Below are positions 12,141 to 22,525 of a stretch of 64,000 nt of DNA, in pieces. The notes beneath the pieces are model-generated. The model searched no databases. It was not told the DNA's origin and saw only the letters and a program-made list of their open reading frames with translations. The stretch spans positions 2,294,001 through 2,358,000 of the forward strand of contig JAHWDD010000006.1 in NCBI GenBank assembly GCA_023897205.1, written 5' to 3'. Position numbers and translations under genes: made by a program. How positions within the stretch are numbered: the stretch's first letter is position 1; every line of letters starts with the position of its first letter. The stretch comes from Exophiala sp. HKRS030 (Eukaryota; Ascomycota; Eurotiomycetes; Chaetothyriales; Herpotrichiellaceae).

Positions 12141-14348
12141 TGTCAGTTGCAAGCTTAGGATTGTTGTCAGTTGGTGTTGTAGTCCTTCAGAAAGAAGAAT
12201 GTGGTGCAGAGAGGAAAAAGGAAGAAATGCACAGCACGCTCAAAATGGATAGCTGGGCAGAAGTGTACAGAGTAGATTAGAAGATGTTCAAGGACCCCGA
12301 GAAAGAAGTAGAGGCAAAGTAATTTGAATGAATTGTATCAGTTCTTGAACACGATCACCTGTCCAGAAAGAGGAGACAACGTGGGCGAGGCCTTGATCAT
12401 AATTGAGAGATTTCGGGGCATATCGATGACCGAGAGTGGACAGACAGGGTTCAAGATGTAACGAGCTTGAACTTCCCCAGATCTGGAGGCTGCGAAAGCT
12501 GTGCGATGATGCGCATGCAGATTGCAAGTGGCGATGGTCCATGGTGGTTCCAAAACTGCGGAGAAAAGTGAAAAGCGTCTCGGTGTTTGAGGCCCGAAAG
12601 GCTGAGCATCTTGGCCAGACACGTGATCTCGGTATAGAGACACCGACCTGCATTGGCCTCAGATACGAGTACGAAGTACAATACACATGTTCAGGCGGAG
12701 ATCAGGAATAGCCCGGATCTACTTACCATCTTGGCTATTTTGGCCACTAGTTGGAAAAATTCCAATACCACTAGTTGACAGCGTCGCAACCATAACGGGG
12801 CCATGTTGGCGGTCAATGCATCGTTCACGTCTGGTTTGTGGTACTGTATTGTAAGAGGCAATACAGGCAATTCGGAACATTATCCCTCGGCTGATAACTA
12901 CTGCGGCTTACAACGTCTTCATGCAGTGTTATGTGTATGCGAGACCAGTAAGGTTCTGTGGTGTGAGGTATACACGACGTCTCGTTTAAGCTCATACAGT
13001 ACTTCTTTACCGGCAGACTGGAACGGATCATCCTCAGACGAGATACCTGCCAAGCATAGCGCTGTTCCGCAAGCTCAGCGGATGGAGGAATTGACGGACA
13101 CTCGGTAAACAGGGCCCCGAGTCCTCCTGGCATCAGAAGCATGCAATAAACGTAGTGCTTGGAGAGTCCGGCTGAGATGGATCCCCTGAGAAGAGAAAAG
13201 ACCCAACCTGGTATGATCTTAGGGTATGTATCCATGCTCGGCAATCTGCTGTGACACCCATATCGGACCGAGGAAGACGGCATCCATGGCCAGTCATACC
13301 CCTGTAGTCGAGGATCTTCTCTCTACTGGGAAGAAAGGGGAGACACGATTCCCGGTCATGCAGTCTTCGCAGTCCCAGTGTCAAAAGGCATGGGTCTCTT
13401 CGCGAAAAGTTCCACATGCTCTCAGGTCGAGTAAAGATAAGCTGAGCAAGTCAGATACCACGCGCAGTCGGTACCCCTATGCTGAGATATATAACGAGGG
13501 CTGCCGGTTGATCTCGAAAGTTGCCAGCCTTCTCGTGAGTTGATGGCATCCCTGCACCTCTGATATTGGCACAGCTCTCGTGTCTACCGATATCAATCCG
13601 TGAAGCCTCGCTACATGACTTAGTCACCTCGATCACACAATTTCATAAAATTACAAATTTCAGATGGCAATGTCGTATCTTTTCTTGTCTAAAGAGGGTC
13701 GTTGGAACAGGCTTCAGTGTCCTAGTCTTTTTTTTATTGGTAACACAGGCCCCCTTTGTCCAGCTGATCAAATGTGACAGATCAACTCTTCTGGACATCC
13801 GTCCTCACCCTATCCTGCCCCCTACCCGAATGACCGCAGCATGTCGCTTCTAAAGGTTGACTTCCAGGTGTAGCCTCGCCTGGAAATGAGGCCTGAAAGA
13901 CAAGTAATTGCATAACGCCAGTAAATATCTTCATGTGAAGATTTCAAACGTCGAGAGTCAACGACTGCCTGATCCAGAAAGAGAGAGGAATAGCATGAAA
14001 TATTTGAGGAATGCAAACTTAAAAACTTCAGGTCGAGATTCTCGATACTATTTGGAGATAATTCAGCCAGAACGACGTGAAAAAAAGATACATTCAGAAG
14101 AAGGTCTTGGTCTTCATATGTTCATTGCTCATCTCACACTTATACTCTGTGCTCCGATATCGTATGTACAAAATACCCTATTGAGCGAACTCCATGTTCT
14201 TTGCTATATTCAATGCATCAAACCATGTATGTTCGCCTCCCAAATATCTACATCGGTCTCCAGCTCTCACTCCACCCATAGCTCAAAATCACTTCTTCAG
14301 GTAGAAGACCTTTTTGCCACCTCCAACGCCTGAATAAGATATCCACAT
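12141..14348. other. Long intergenic region between GUT2 and aquaglyceroporin
   Basis: 2.2 kb, the largest gap in the window. It should hold the GUT2 promoter and the aquaglyceroporin 3' UTR. Apart from the symmetric element at 12744-12777 I find no coding region with family features, RNA gene or transposon ends. Confidence 0.5.
12744..12777. repeat. Composite direct/inverted repeat upstream of GUT2
   Basis: Two copies of CCACTAGTTG (12744-12753 and 12768-12777) flank a near-continuous palindrome, TTGGAA-AAA-TTCCAA at 12751-12765. It lies about 600 bp upstream of the GUT2 start. It could be a protein-binding site or the footprint of a lost mobile element; function unknown. Confidence 0.6.
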
Positions 14349-15548
14349 CTACACTCGGCTCTCGTCGTCTTTGGGTTCATAAGTGTTGGACCAAACCGAG
14401 CGCTTAGGCTGAGTGAATCGTTTCAAGCCCATCCATGGAGTGTTGATTGGGCTTTCACCAGTGAAGAGGAAAGTGTCGTATAACCATCCACCAAAAGTGC
14501 AGCCACAGAAAGGAGCAACCATTGGGATCTATGAGAACAGTTAGGTTCAGTCACAAACCTAAAATTGCCATGGACATCAAGTCACTTACCCAGAAGTAGT
14601 ATCCACCGAATGACCAGACTTCATGACCGTAGCCGATCATATAGGAAACCAAGCGAGGACCAAAGTCACGGGCAAGGTTGATGGCATAGCCTGTCTCCCA
14701 CCCGAAACAAGCACCAATGCCAAAGATGACGAAGAAGAGGCCGAGCGGTGTCAAAGGACCCGCTCCGATGTTTCCGTCGTCCTTCAAAGCGTAGATGAGG
14801 AACATGAGCAGGGTGCTAGCGATGAACTCGGAGAAGAACATGCCGGTTCTGGTCATGAAAGCCGCTGGGTATGTGCAGAAGATGCCGGCAGTAGCATTCT
14901 CGCCAGTTACGGTACGAATACCTGCTCCACCCTCGAAAGTATCGATCGCAGACTTGTAGTTGGCATAGACGACCGCAGAGGCTGTCATTGCACCAAGAAG
15001 CTGAGCGAGCATGTAGATTGGGAATTTTCTCCATGGGAATTTCCTGAAAACGCAATTTGCAAAAGTCACGGCGGGGTTGAGATGCGCTCCTGAGATGCCA
15101 CTGCAGTAGACACCGAGCATGACACCGAGACTGTAAGCTGGTCAGTAAAACCGAAAGCGCACGTAAAAAGAGTACAAACTCACCCCCAGCCCCAAGAGAT
15201 GGATTGGTAGTCACCCTTGGTGTTTTTGCTGAGCACCACTTGAGCGACGACACCATCTCCGAACATGAGAAGGATGAAAGTTCCAAAGAACTCCGAAAAG
15301 GGTTCTCGCAGAAAGTGTCGGATACGACTCCATGTGAGATCTGGCTCTTGCTGGACGGCGTCTGCCTGAGGAATTTTATGATCGACCAGAGGGCCGTGCT
15401 CAGCAAAGGCCGGCACGCCCATAACAGACGTTCGTCTGCTAGCAGGCTGAGGCATATCGTGATGAGGGTTCTCCTCGTGGGCGGTTTTGGGCATGGCGAC
15501 TGAAAATTTTTCCACGGAGGCTGAGGATGCTGTTGATGAAGACGACAT
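14349..15548 (-). CDS. Aquaglyceroporin (glycerol facilitator, MIP family)
   Basis: Six-helix plasma-membrane channel for glycerol and water. Exons 15548-15184, 15130-14590 and 14528-14349 give 361 residues: a hydrophilic N-terminal tail of about 80 residues, the first pore loop SGAHLNPAVTF (NPA at 140-142), the second pore loop INLARDFGPRL (NLA at 273-275), and a short hydrophilic C-terminus. The Asp-Phe-Gly-Pro-Arg after the second loop is typical of glycerol-conducting members. The second motif is NLA instead of NPA, a variant known in fungal members of this family such as yeast Fps1. Divergent from glycerol kinase, which implies shared control. Start is the ATG at 15548; a reverse-strand TATATAA lies at 15659-15665. 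Confidence 0.93.
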
Positions 15549-16251
15549 AAAGCAAAGTCGCACCCTTTGCTAGAAAGATTCAGGATTTTGCCACGTGGAT
15601 TTGTGGGGGATGGAGTGAGAGTGATGATGGAAGCCCATGGGGGAAGGGGGAAGCAATGTTATATAGATGGGAGAGATGTGCCATCTCCATGATTCCGCCC
15701 ACGCTGGGTGCCCATACCACGCCACGTTCATTCCGCCTTCCAGGGTTGTGCGACCGGTGCAGGGAAGGTCTGACAGGCATGTCTAGGAGACACTCGGCCC
15801 TTACAGGCTCGGATGAAGTCTAGAACAAGAATGGATGGTGGGTCCGTGAAACGACCAGTCTCATCCTGGGAGAAAGCGGCCCGTAGGCAGGTAACAGTGT
15901 TACCAGGCGAAGTATGTACAGTCGGACTGTGATACCGAGATACCTAAGCGTCAATTGCGGATATCTCGGACACTAAGACCCTTGATTTATTGTATGTAAA
16001 ATAATACCTTTGAGCGCAGTCGCCATTTTGATTTCAGCTGGAGCGCAGAATGCGGGTTTGAGATTTGAGGCTTTTGGGGTACGCTAGGATCTCAGAGCTG
16101 TGCCCATGGTCGCGGAGAGAAAGTGCATGCTGACGGTCATAAGACTCAGCTATCCTATGAATTTGCTGACTGGAGATTGTGTAATATCGTAGTCGTTACA
16201 AGGCGCAGAGGCAAAAGGTGGAAGATTCGTCATACTGCACCAGTACATAGT

Positions 16252-16263
16252 CGGAATACGCCG
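16252..16263. promoter_or_regulatory. Candidate Zn2Cys6 operator CGG-N6-CCG
   Basis: Inverted CGG triplets with a six-base spacer in the middle of the divergent region between the aquaglyceroporin and glycerol kinase genes. Dimeric Zn2Cys6 factors bind such sites, and one is encoded next to the kinase gene. Short motif; could occur by chance. Confidence 0.3.
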
Positions 16264-17026
16264 AGGAAACGCCCTTTTACCTTCAGCCCGGAACTTCTGA
16301 TTTTCCAGTGTCCGGCCGGTTACGTATTGAAGGTACATATCGTTGTCTGACACAATCATTTGGGTGCATCTCTGGCCCATCCCTACCCCGGCACACAGCG
16401 GAAGGCGTTGTCAGTCACTGTCAGACAACTGAATGACACGCTTCTTGGCTTAGTCTCTTGGCCATAACTCTATTTGCATCTCCAGTTTCCTCGGTCTTTC
16501 AACCCCGAGTTTCTCCCCTCCGCCCGGTTTCTCTCTCCACAGACGATGCTACACAGATCCAGTCCAGAGGTGCTTTAGTTGTGTCTGAGCCACTTGTACG
16601 GAATACAAGTCAGGCTACTCGTACTTCATTTTGTAGCATGGGTCGCCCCTCGTGCTCATTCCACTTCTAGCCTTATTCCCCGCGCCATGTGGCTCTGTCC
16701 CCTGGCAATCTCGCAATCATCCCAGCCCACTCCGCGTGTACCTCCCGGTCCCATGGGCCGAAATAGGATGAGCAAGCGGGACGTGTGGGTTATACTTCGT
16801 GGAGTTTCGGGGTGATAACAGTCCATGCTCGGGAATTTGCCTGCAGAACGACACCGAGGGCCACCAAGACACGACTCGACATGACCAGACAATATACCGA
16901 GCATCTCGGCCTCCGCCCCGGTCTACTGGGACCAGGGAGAATCGGGTAGGGTCATACGACCATGTGCCTCGCTTCAGCTGTGGACGGAGCACATGTCGAG
17001 CAACCAACAATCTCCGCAACGATTTT

Positions 17027-17033
17027 TATAAAG
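17027..17033 (+). promoter_or_regulatory. TATA box of glycerol kinase gene
   Basis: TATAAAG about 130 bp upstream of the glycerol kinase ATG, followed by a pyrimidine-rich stretch typical of fungal transcription starts. Confidence 0.5.
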
Positions 17034-17163
17034 CACGTCTCTTTCCCCCCTCCCCAGAGAAGCTCTCCAGACCCCTCAGTTCACCCTCCAGACTCTCCTC
17101 CAACCTTCTTTCTCCGAGTTCTCGTGTCGATTCATTTTCAAAGTCCTTCAACCAGTAATCAAT

Positions 17164-18835
17164 ATGGGCAGTGTTCAAGAGGTCTTCGTTGGTTCTATTG
17201 ACCAGGGAACCACCAGCTCTCGGTTCTTGATCTTCAACAAACAAGGCGAGCCTGTGGCCTCTCACCAGCTTGAATTCAAGCAAATATATCCTCAGCCAGG
17301 GTAAGGACAGGCCATCTGTTGAATTTGAGAACAGCCTGTAAATTGACTGAATGACCTCTAGTTGGCACGAACATGATCCTCTCGAGATCGTGGCTGGAGT
17401 CGAGGAATGTATCGACGGAGCGGTCAAGCAGTTCGAGAATCAAGGCCACAACATCAACAGCATCAAGGCCGTTGGCATCACGAATCAACGTGAGACCACC
17501 GTCGTGTGGGACAAGGAGACCGGAGAGCCTCTGTACAACGCAATCGTCTGGACAGATACCCGTACCCAGGGTCTAGTCCGCAAACTAAAGCAACGCCTGG
17601 GTGCTGACAAACTCACCGACATCTGTGGCCTTCCCCTATCGACATATCCCTCAGTCGGCAAGCTTCTATGGCTCCTCGAAAACGAGCCCAAAGTCAAGGC
17701 AGCCTATGAGAAGGGCACTTTGGCTTTCGGAACCATCGACGCATGGCTCGTCTTCAAGCTGAACGGAGGTAAGCAATTTTATTCCTATCATAACTAGCTT
17801 GTGTCATTTTGGGCTTTTGACATTAATCCTCTTCATTCAGGCCTCAAGAGAAACATCTTTGTGTCCGACCCTTCCAACGCCAGCAGGACGATGTTCATGA
17901 ATATCAAGACTCTCAAGTACGACGAGTCACTCATCGATTTCTTCCGTATCGACCGCACCAAGGTGCACTTCCCCAAGATTGTGCATTCCTCCGACCCATC
18001 CGCATATGGCTCTCTTGCTTCCACGGTGCTCAAGGGCGTCCCAATCACCGGCTGCCTTGGTGACCAGTCCGCGGCGCTCGTCGGCCAAAAGGGCTTTACC
18101 CCCGGCTTGGGCAAGAACACGTACGGCACGGGCTCCTTCATCCTCTACAACGTGGGTGAGAAGCCCGTCATCTCGACCCACGGCCTGTTGACCACCGTGG
18201 CCTTCGACTTTGGCGGCAACAGTAAACCCATGTACGCGCTCGAAGGGTCCATCGCCGTCGCCGGGTCCAGCGTCAAGTTCCTTGTCGACAACTTTGGCTT
18301 CATCGAGAACTCGAGCAAGATCAGCCAGTTGGCCGAGACGGTCGACGACAACGGCGGTGTCACCTTCGTCACCGCCTTTAGCGGCTTGTTCGCGCCATAC
18401 TGGATCGATGACGCCAGAGGGACCATCTTTGGAATCACGGCGTTCACGAACAGAGGGCACATTGCCCGTGCCACACTCGAGGCCACCTGCTTCCAGACAA
18501 AAGCCATTCTCGTGGCCATGGAGAAGGATTCGGGCCACAAGCTCACGGAACTGGCCGTCGACGGCGGCATGTGCAATTCCGACCTCACCATGCAGACGCA
18601 GTCCGATCTGATCAGCATCCCCGTCAAGAGACCGGCGATGCGCGAGACCACGGCTCTAGGAGCTGCCATCGCGGCCGGTCTCGCCGTAGGTGTGTGGGAC
18701 AGCATCGACGAGCTCAAGGCCGTCAACACCGAGGGCGTCACGACGTTCAAGCCTGCCATCTCCAAGGAGGAGAGTGCGTCGCGCTTTGCTCGGTGGGAAA
18801 AGGCCGTGGAGATGAGCAAGGGTTGGGCCAACTGA
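17164..18835 (+). CDS. gut1: Glycerol kinase
   Basis: Phosphorylates glycerol with ATP to glycerol-3-phosphate, the substrate of GUT2. Exons 17164-17300, 17362-17768 and 17841-18835 give 512 residues, standard for FGGY-family glycerol kinases. The N-terminal phosphate-binding motif [15 protein letters not shown], the [16 protein letters not shown] block, [43 protein letters not shown] and [11 protein letters not shown] all match the family. The ATG at 17164 places the Asp-Gln-Gly-Thr-Thr motif at the usual distance. Exon 3 is GC-rich with strongly biased codons, as expected of a highly expressed gene, and this creates long meaningless antisense frames. Divergent from the aquaglyceroporin and convergent with the Zn2Cys6 gene. 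Confidence 0.96.
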
Positions 18836-19244
18836 TCTTCTGTCATTCTCCCAGTACGGTGTGGAAAGCGGCGATACCTGTTTTCCTCTTTATTGTAGCG
18901 TTTGGCGTTGTAACGGAAAATCGGGACTGGCCAAAAACGAAAAAGATTTCCCGGCATGATTCTTATCTTTCAGGGGCCCTTTTGTGTTTGCAAGTGCAAA
19001 AAGAACTCTGGAGGACAGAGAGACAGGGGGGGGGAAAGAGTCTGTACGACATACAAACAAGTAGTGCCCTATGATGATGACCTTCTCCGAATTTGCCTCA
19101 CACTGTGGGATCGTGAATCAAAAATGTTTCCCGATGAAGAAATGCTGTCGTCCCCGTCGGCGTGTGCCACCGTGCGATTCGTTCGCTGACAAAGTGTGGC
19201 AGAGAGGTCGTAGGAGCGAGAACAGGGTATCCACAAGTTCATCT
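18836..19244. other. Convergent intergenic region
   Basis: 409 bp between the stops of glycerol kinase and the Zn2Cys6 regulator; probable 3' UTRs. Contains a run of nine G at 19026-19034. No gene seen. Confidence 0.5.
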
Positions 19245-20909
19245 TCACAATACTACCCAATGCTCCGTCTCTGCACACTCGAGGATCCCATCTCCCACGA
19301 TCCTCCCGATCTCCGAAAGCTCCGAGCGGAACCAACGTTGCCGGTCCGCACCAACGCCTTCGACGCTCCCCGCCACGGACAGCGGCCACACCATCAACGT
19401 GGCCAAATGCGGCCTGACGGGTTCGTCGGTCTTCACGACGAGCGAAAACGCAGACGAAGGCGGATCCGAGCCACACCTGCTTGTGGCGGGGTCTGTCGTC
19501 GTGGATTCGACCACCCTGTCCAAGACGAACGGGTGTACCGAGGCCAGGTCACCGGCCATGAGGTGAATATTGCTGAGGCACTCTGTTCGTGCCTGATCGT
19601 ACGCCGACCTCATCTCCCTGTCGGAAGAGGGTGGATGTAACCGCAGGATCTTCAGACGTGTACTGTTCACCAGGATCCTGGCCGCAAAGTACAGCGCCCA
19701 GAGGGCAGCGTAGCCCTGATCCTCGTACGTTGTCACAAAGGGGGTGAAGAAGTGTTTTTGGGGCCAAGTCGACCAGGTTCGCGCTTGTTCACCGAGGAAG
19801 AAGCGCCGTCGGGATCCGGCAAAGGGGATCTTGGTGGCGAACTCTTCCAACATTGTGTCTAGCTTCTTCGCGTGCGCGTCGAGTTCGTCAGCCGTGGACA
19901 GATCGCTGGCGGCGGCGGCGGCGTCACGACCCGCCTGCCCCTTCAGCAACAGCCGATTCACGGCGTAGCGTAGATTGACCGTCGGCACGAGAATGCGGTC
20001 GTAGTCGAGATCCAAATCCCGTTCTCCGAACCGCTCGCCGTCGAGAAGCCAATCCGCCAGCGGGATGCCTCTGAGGAGAGCGGACAGCGTCAAGCCTCGA
20101 CGGGTGTGCTTGATGATGCAGCTCGCCGCGTCGTCCAACTGGCTCAGGTGGTCGTTCCACACGTGCAGGATGGCCAGTGCTCCGTCGTGGTGCAGCCAGC
20201 TTCGGAGGCTCATGAACGAATCTCGGGGCGCGGAAAGAGAAGAAGGAGATGAAGTCGTCAGCATGCCTGGACGGTGCACGGATCCCTCGTAGCGACCCAT
20301 CAACAACACCGTGAGGAGACAAGCTTCGACGTTCCTCTGGTCGACGTCGGGCCCGACGACGGTCCGGATGCGGCCCCTGGCCAAGCCCAGAAGCCGGTGG
20401 TACGCTGACGAGGCTCCTGTGGCGGCCGCGTCGGACTTTTGTGTCCTCGCAAACACTGCCAGCGCGAGGGACGAGAGCCCGGCGTCGACCATGGGGCACG
20501 TCCTGTGGCGGCTGGACTCGCGCCACGCCAGTAGCGATTCGGCCACGCAGGTGCTTAAACGTGGGTGCTTTTCCGTGGGCTCGACGTAATTGCGGAGGTA
20601 GAACGCGAGGGCACAGGCTTGGATGTTGATCTGCGGTCGGAGCATGGTCAAACTCGACCGAGGGCCTCGAGGGCGATGGACCTCGCCGCTCGCGTAGCGG
20701 TTCTCGACATGGATCGAGAACGTCGCTTGCTTGACCGCATCCGTGGGCAGGCACACACGACGGGACTTGGTGCATCGCTCACAAATTGGTCTGCCCTCGT
20801 CACACTGTGAAGGCTTCGTTAGGAGCGACGGCGACAAGGAAGGGAGAAGGAAACGTGCCTTGATTCGTCGCAGCTTGCAGGTCTGGCACCCTTTGCTTGT
20901 GATTGCCAT
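19245..20909 (-). CDS. Zn2Cys6 transcription factor beside the glycerol genes
   Basis: Nuclear fungal regulator. Exon 1 is 20909-20859, then a 54-bp intron (20858-20805), then exon 2 to 19245; 536 residues. After splicing the zinc cluster is C8-X2-C11-X6-C18-X6-C25-X2-C28-X6-C35 with basic KLRRIK between the second and third Cys. The intron starts AAG|GCACGT, a GC donor, and ends TTCACAG with a CTAAC branch site; it is in frame and stop-free, so unspliced RNA would encode a protein with 18 extra residues inside the zinc cluster. The remaining ~490 residues look like a fungal-specific regulatory domain of helical character. Its position suggests, but does not show, that it controls the glycerol genes. 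Confidence 0.88.
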   Translation of the reverse strand: MAITSKGCQTCKLRRIKARFLLPSLSPSLLTKPSQCDEGRPICERCTKSRRVCLPTDAVKQATFSIHVENRYASGEVHRPRGPRSSLTMLRPQINIQACALAFYLRNYVEPTEKHPRLSTCVAESLLAWRESSRHRTCPMVDAGLSSLALAVFARTQKSDAAATGASSAYHRLLGLARGRIRTVVGPDVDQRNVEACLLTVLLMGRYEGSVHRPGMLTTSSPSSLSAPRDSFMSLRSWLHHDGALAILHVWNDHLSQLDDAASCIIKHTRRGLTLSALLRGIPLADWLLDGERFGERDLDLDYDRILVPTVNLRYAVNRLLLKGQAGRDAAAAASDLSTADELDAHAKKLDTMLEEFATKIPFAGSRRRFFLGEQARTWSTWPQKHFFTPFVTTYEDQGYAALWALYFAARILVNSTRLKILRLHPPSSDREMRSAYDQARTECLSNIHLMAGDLASVHPFVLDRVVESTTTDPATSRCGSDPPSSAFSLVVKTDEPVRPHLATLMVWPLSVAGSVEGVGADRQRWFRSELSEIGRIVGDGILECAETEHWVVL

Positions 20910-21550
20910 GCTGAAACGGATGTCTTTTGCCCCGGGCAGGGTTCACGACGCAAAAGGTGGTGTGCGTGGGGGCAGAAGCGCTCGTGGTATTTGTCCTGAT
21001 ATGGGAGGAGGGTCAATCGAGAGTGAAGGCGATTTCCGGAACGTGCATCTTATGTCCACCATGTCGTAAACCTAAAGGTCAATGATGGAGTCTGTGCGAT
21101 CACAATCATACGAGGCGCCGATGTTCGCTGAGTAATGAGGACCTTTGTGGGTTTGAACTATTCCCGTTCCGAAGAAACACTGCGAACATTTCGCTGCTAT
21201 GATTGGCCAGGCTTCTCAGCTGTGGGCCTATGTCTATGTCCCTGACAAACCAAACCGAACTGCCTCAGCCTTCGTGGACGGTCCAATGCTCGATCGACGA
21301 GGAGTGACGAGAAACAGGAGTGAATCACATGTAGAAAGATGCCAGGGGATGGACTCGTACGCACTGCATCACATCGCAAGTCGTGATAACATGTATAAAT
21401 CTCTCTGTCCTACCCATGCATTGCTTGAAGATTTTCATCGACTCATTCAGCTTCATTGTCCCTCTCTGAAGATAAATTTCGCAGTTGGTTCTCCCTGACA
21501 AGATTGTCTTCACTTCCAGCATCAAAATCAACATCGACACAACCCACACA
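20910..21550. promoter_or_regulatory. Divergent promoter region, Zn2Cys6 regulator / GST
   Basis: 641 bp between genes transcribed apart. No gene or distinct motif recognised; expected to hold both promoters. Confidence 0.45.
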
Positions 21551-22249
21551 ATGGCATCTGGACTTAAGCCACTCACGCTCTGGGGCAAATCAGGCCCCAA
21601 CCCACCAAAGGTCGCCACCTTGCTGGAAGAACTAGGCCTTCCTTACGAGATCATTGACATCCCTTTCGCAGATGTCAAGAAGCCAGAATATACCGCAATA
21701 AACCCCAACGGTCGACTTCCTACCATCAAAGACCCCAACAACAACGACATCCTTATCTGGGAGAGCGGTGCCATCATCGAATATCTGCTCGAGAAGTATG
21801 ATACTGAGCACAAGTTCGGCTTCGCTCCAGGTACCTCGGACTTCTACCATGCCAGACAATACCTGTTTTACCAGGTCTCCGGCCAGGGGCCGTACTTTGG
21901 GCAATACTCTTGGTTCAAGAAGTTTCATCCCGAGAAGCTCCCGAGCGCTACCGAGCGCTACCTGGGCGAGATGAAGCGTATCAGTGGCGTTCTGGAGGGT
22001 TTGCTCAAGGCCCAGACGGGGAAGCATGGCGGCGGCGACGGCCCTTGGCTCGTGGGCAACAAGTACTCATATGCTGACCTCGCTTTTCTCTCCTACTACG
22101 TGATCATGCCGTTGGTCACCCCCAAGGAGGATTTCGACCTTGCCGAGTTTCCGGTGATCCATGACTGGCTCAAGAGAATGCTCGCGCGAGAACCCGTCAA
22201 GGCTGGCTTCAAAAAGATGAGTGTGCCCATAGAACAGGTCTTAACATAA
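21551..22249 (+). CDS. Ure2-like glutathione S-transferase
   Basis: Cytosolic glutathione transferase, 232 residues, single exon. The N-terminal thioredoxin fold (about 1-85) shows WGKSGPNPPKVATLLEELGLPYE, the cis-Pro segment NGRLPTIKD and the glutathione gamma-glutamyl contact motif WESGAIIEYLLEKYD. The C-terminal helical domain contains NKYSYADLAFLSYYVI, matching the conserved N-cap Asp motif of GSTs. The fungal Ure2p-like class, used in oxidative stress defence and detoxification, fits best. An upstream in-frame non-ATG extension was rejected because the ATG at 21551 begins family homology directly. Not obviously part of the glycerol pathway. Confidence 0.9.
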   Translation: MASGLKPLTLWGKSGPNPPKVATLLEELGLPYEIIDIPFADVKKPEYTAINPNGRLPTIKDPNNNDILIWESGAIIEYLLEKYDTEHKFGFAPGTSDFYHARQYLFYQVSGQGPYFGQYSWFKKFHPEKLPSATERYLGEMKRISGVLEGLLKAQTGKHGGGDGPWLVGNKYSYADLAFLSYYVIMPLVTPKEDFDLAEFPVIHDWLKRMLAREPVKAGFKKMSVPIEQVLT

Positions 22250-22525
22250 GTCTGAGATAGCATTATCGGGGCCAGTGATACTTCCAGGGACTGCCATGCG
22301 GTCGTTGCTGGGTTGGAGAGCTCAGAGTCGGCACAGAAGTTTGAGGGTATAGCTGAAATGCGGGTGGATAGGGACAGGGCAAATGTACCTTCACAAGAAC
22401 AGTAGTCTGTTACTTAGTAACCCAGATGAGGTCAGAAATATCTGAAATCCCGTTGTACCCATAACTTGGTCGTGGAAAATGTTTCCTTCAGAGCGTGACT
22501 TGACGCACACCCTTCAAAAGGTGTT

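Larger units (their letters stand above)
15549..17163. promoter_or_regulatory. Shared divergent promoter of aquaglyceroporin and glycerol kinase
   Basis: 1.6 kb with no supported gene. Aquaglyceroporin has a TATATAA on its strand at 15659-15665 and glycerol kinase a TATAAAG at 17027-17033. The kinase side holds five plus-strand CCCCT pentamers (16515, 16646, 16699, 17047, 17072), the stress-response-element core. CGG-N9-CCG lies at 15923-15937 and CGG-N6-CCG at 16252-16263, both shaped like Zn2Cys6 dimer sites. Binding by any factor is inferred only. Confidence 0.5.

Noticed and set aside
12288..13852. Several 90-150-codon frames between GUT2 and the aquaglyceroporin
   Set aside because: Overlapping on both strands, no motifs, no consistent splice structure.
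17927..18957. Long antisense frames across glycerol kinase exon 3
   Set aside because: Explained by the strong codon bias of the kinase gene; no motifs.
19924..20775. 283-codon frame overlapping the glycerol-block regulator
   Set aside because: Same strand, shifted frame of the Zn2Cys6 gene; Arg/Pro-rich shadow.
19245..20909. Treating the glycerol-block regulator as a pseudogene because its unspliced zinc cluster has wrong Cys spacing
   Set aside because: Removing a 54-bp GC-AG intron with a CTAAC branch site restores perfect spacing.
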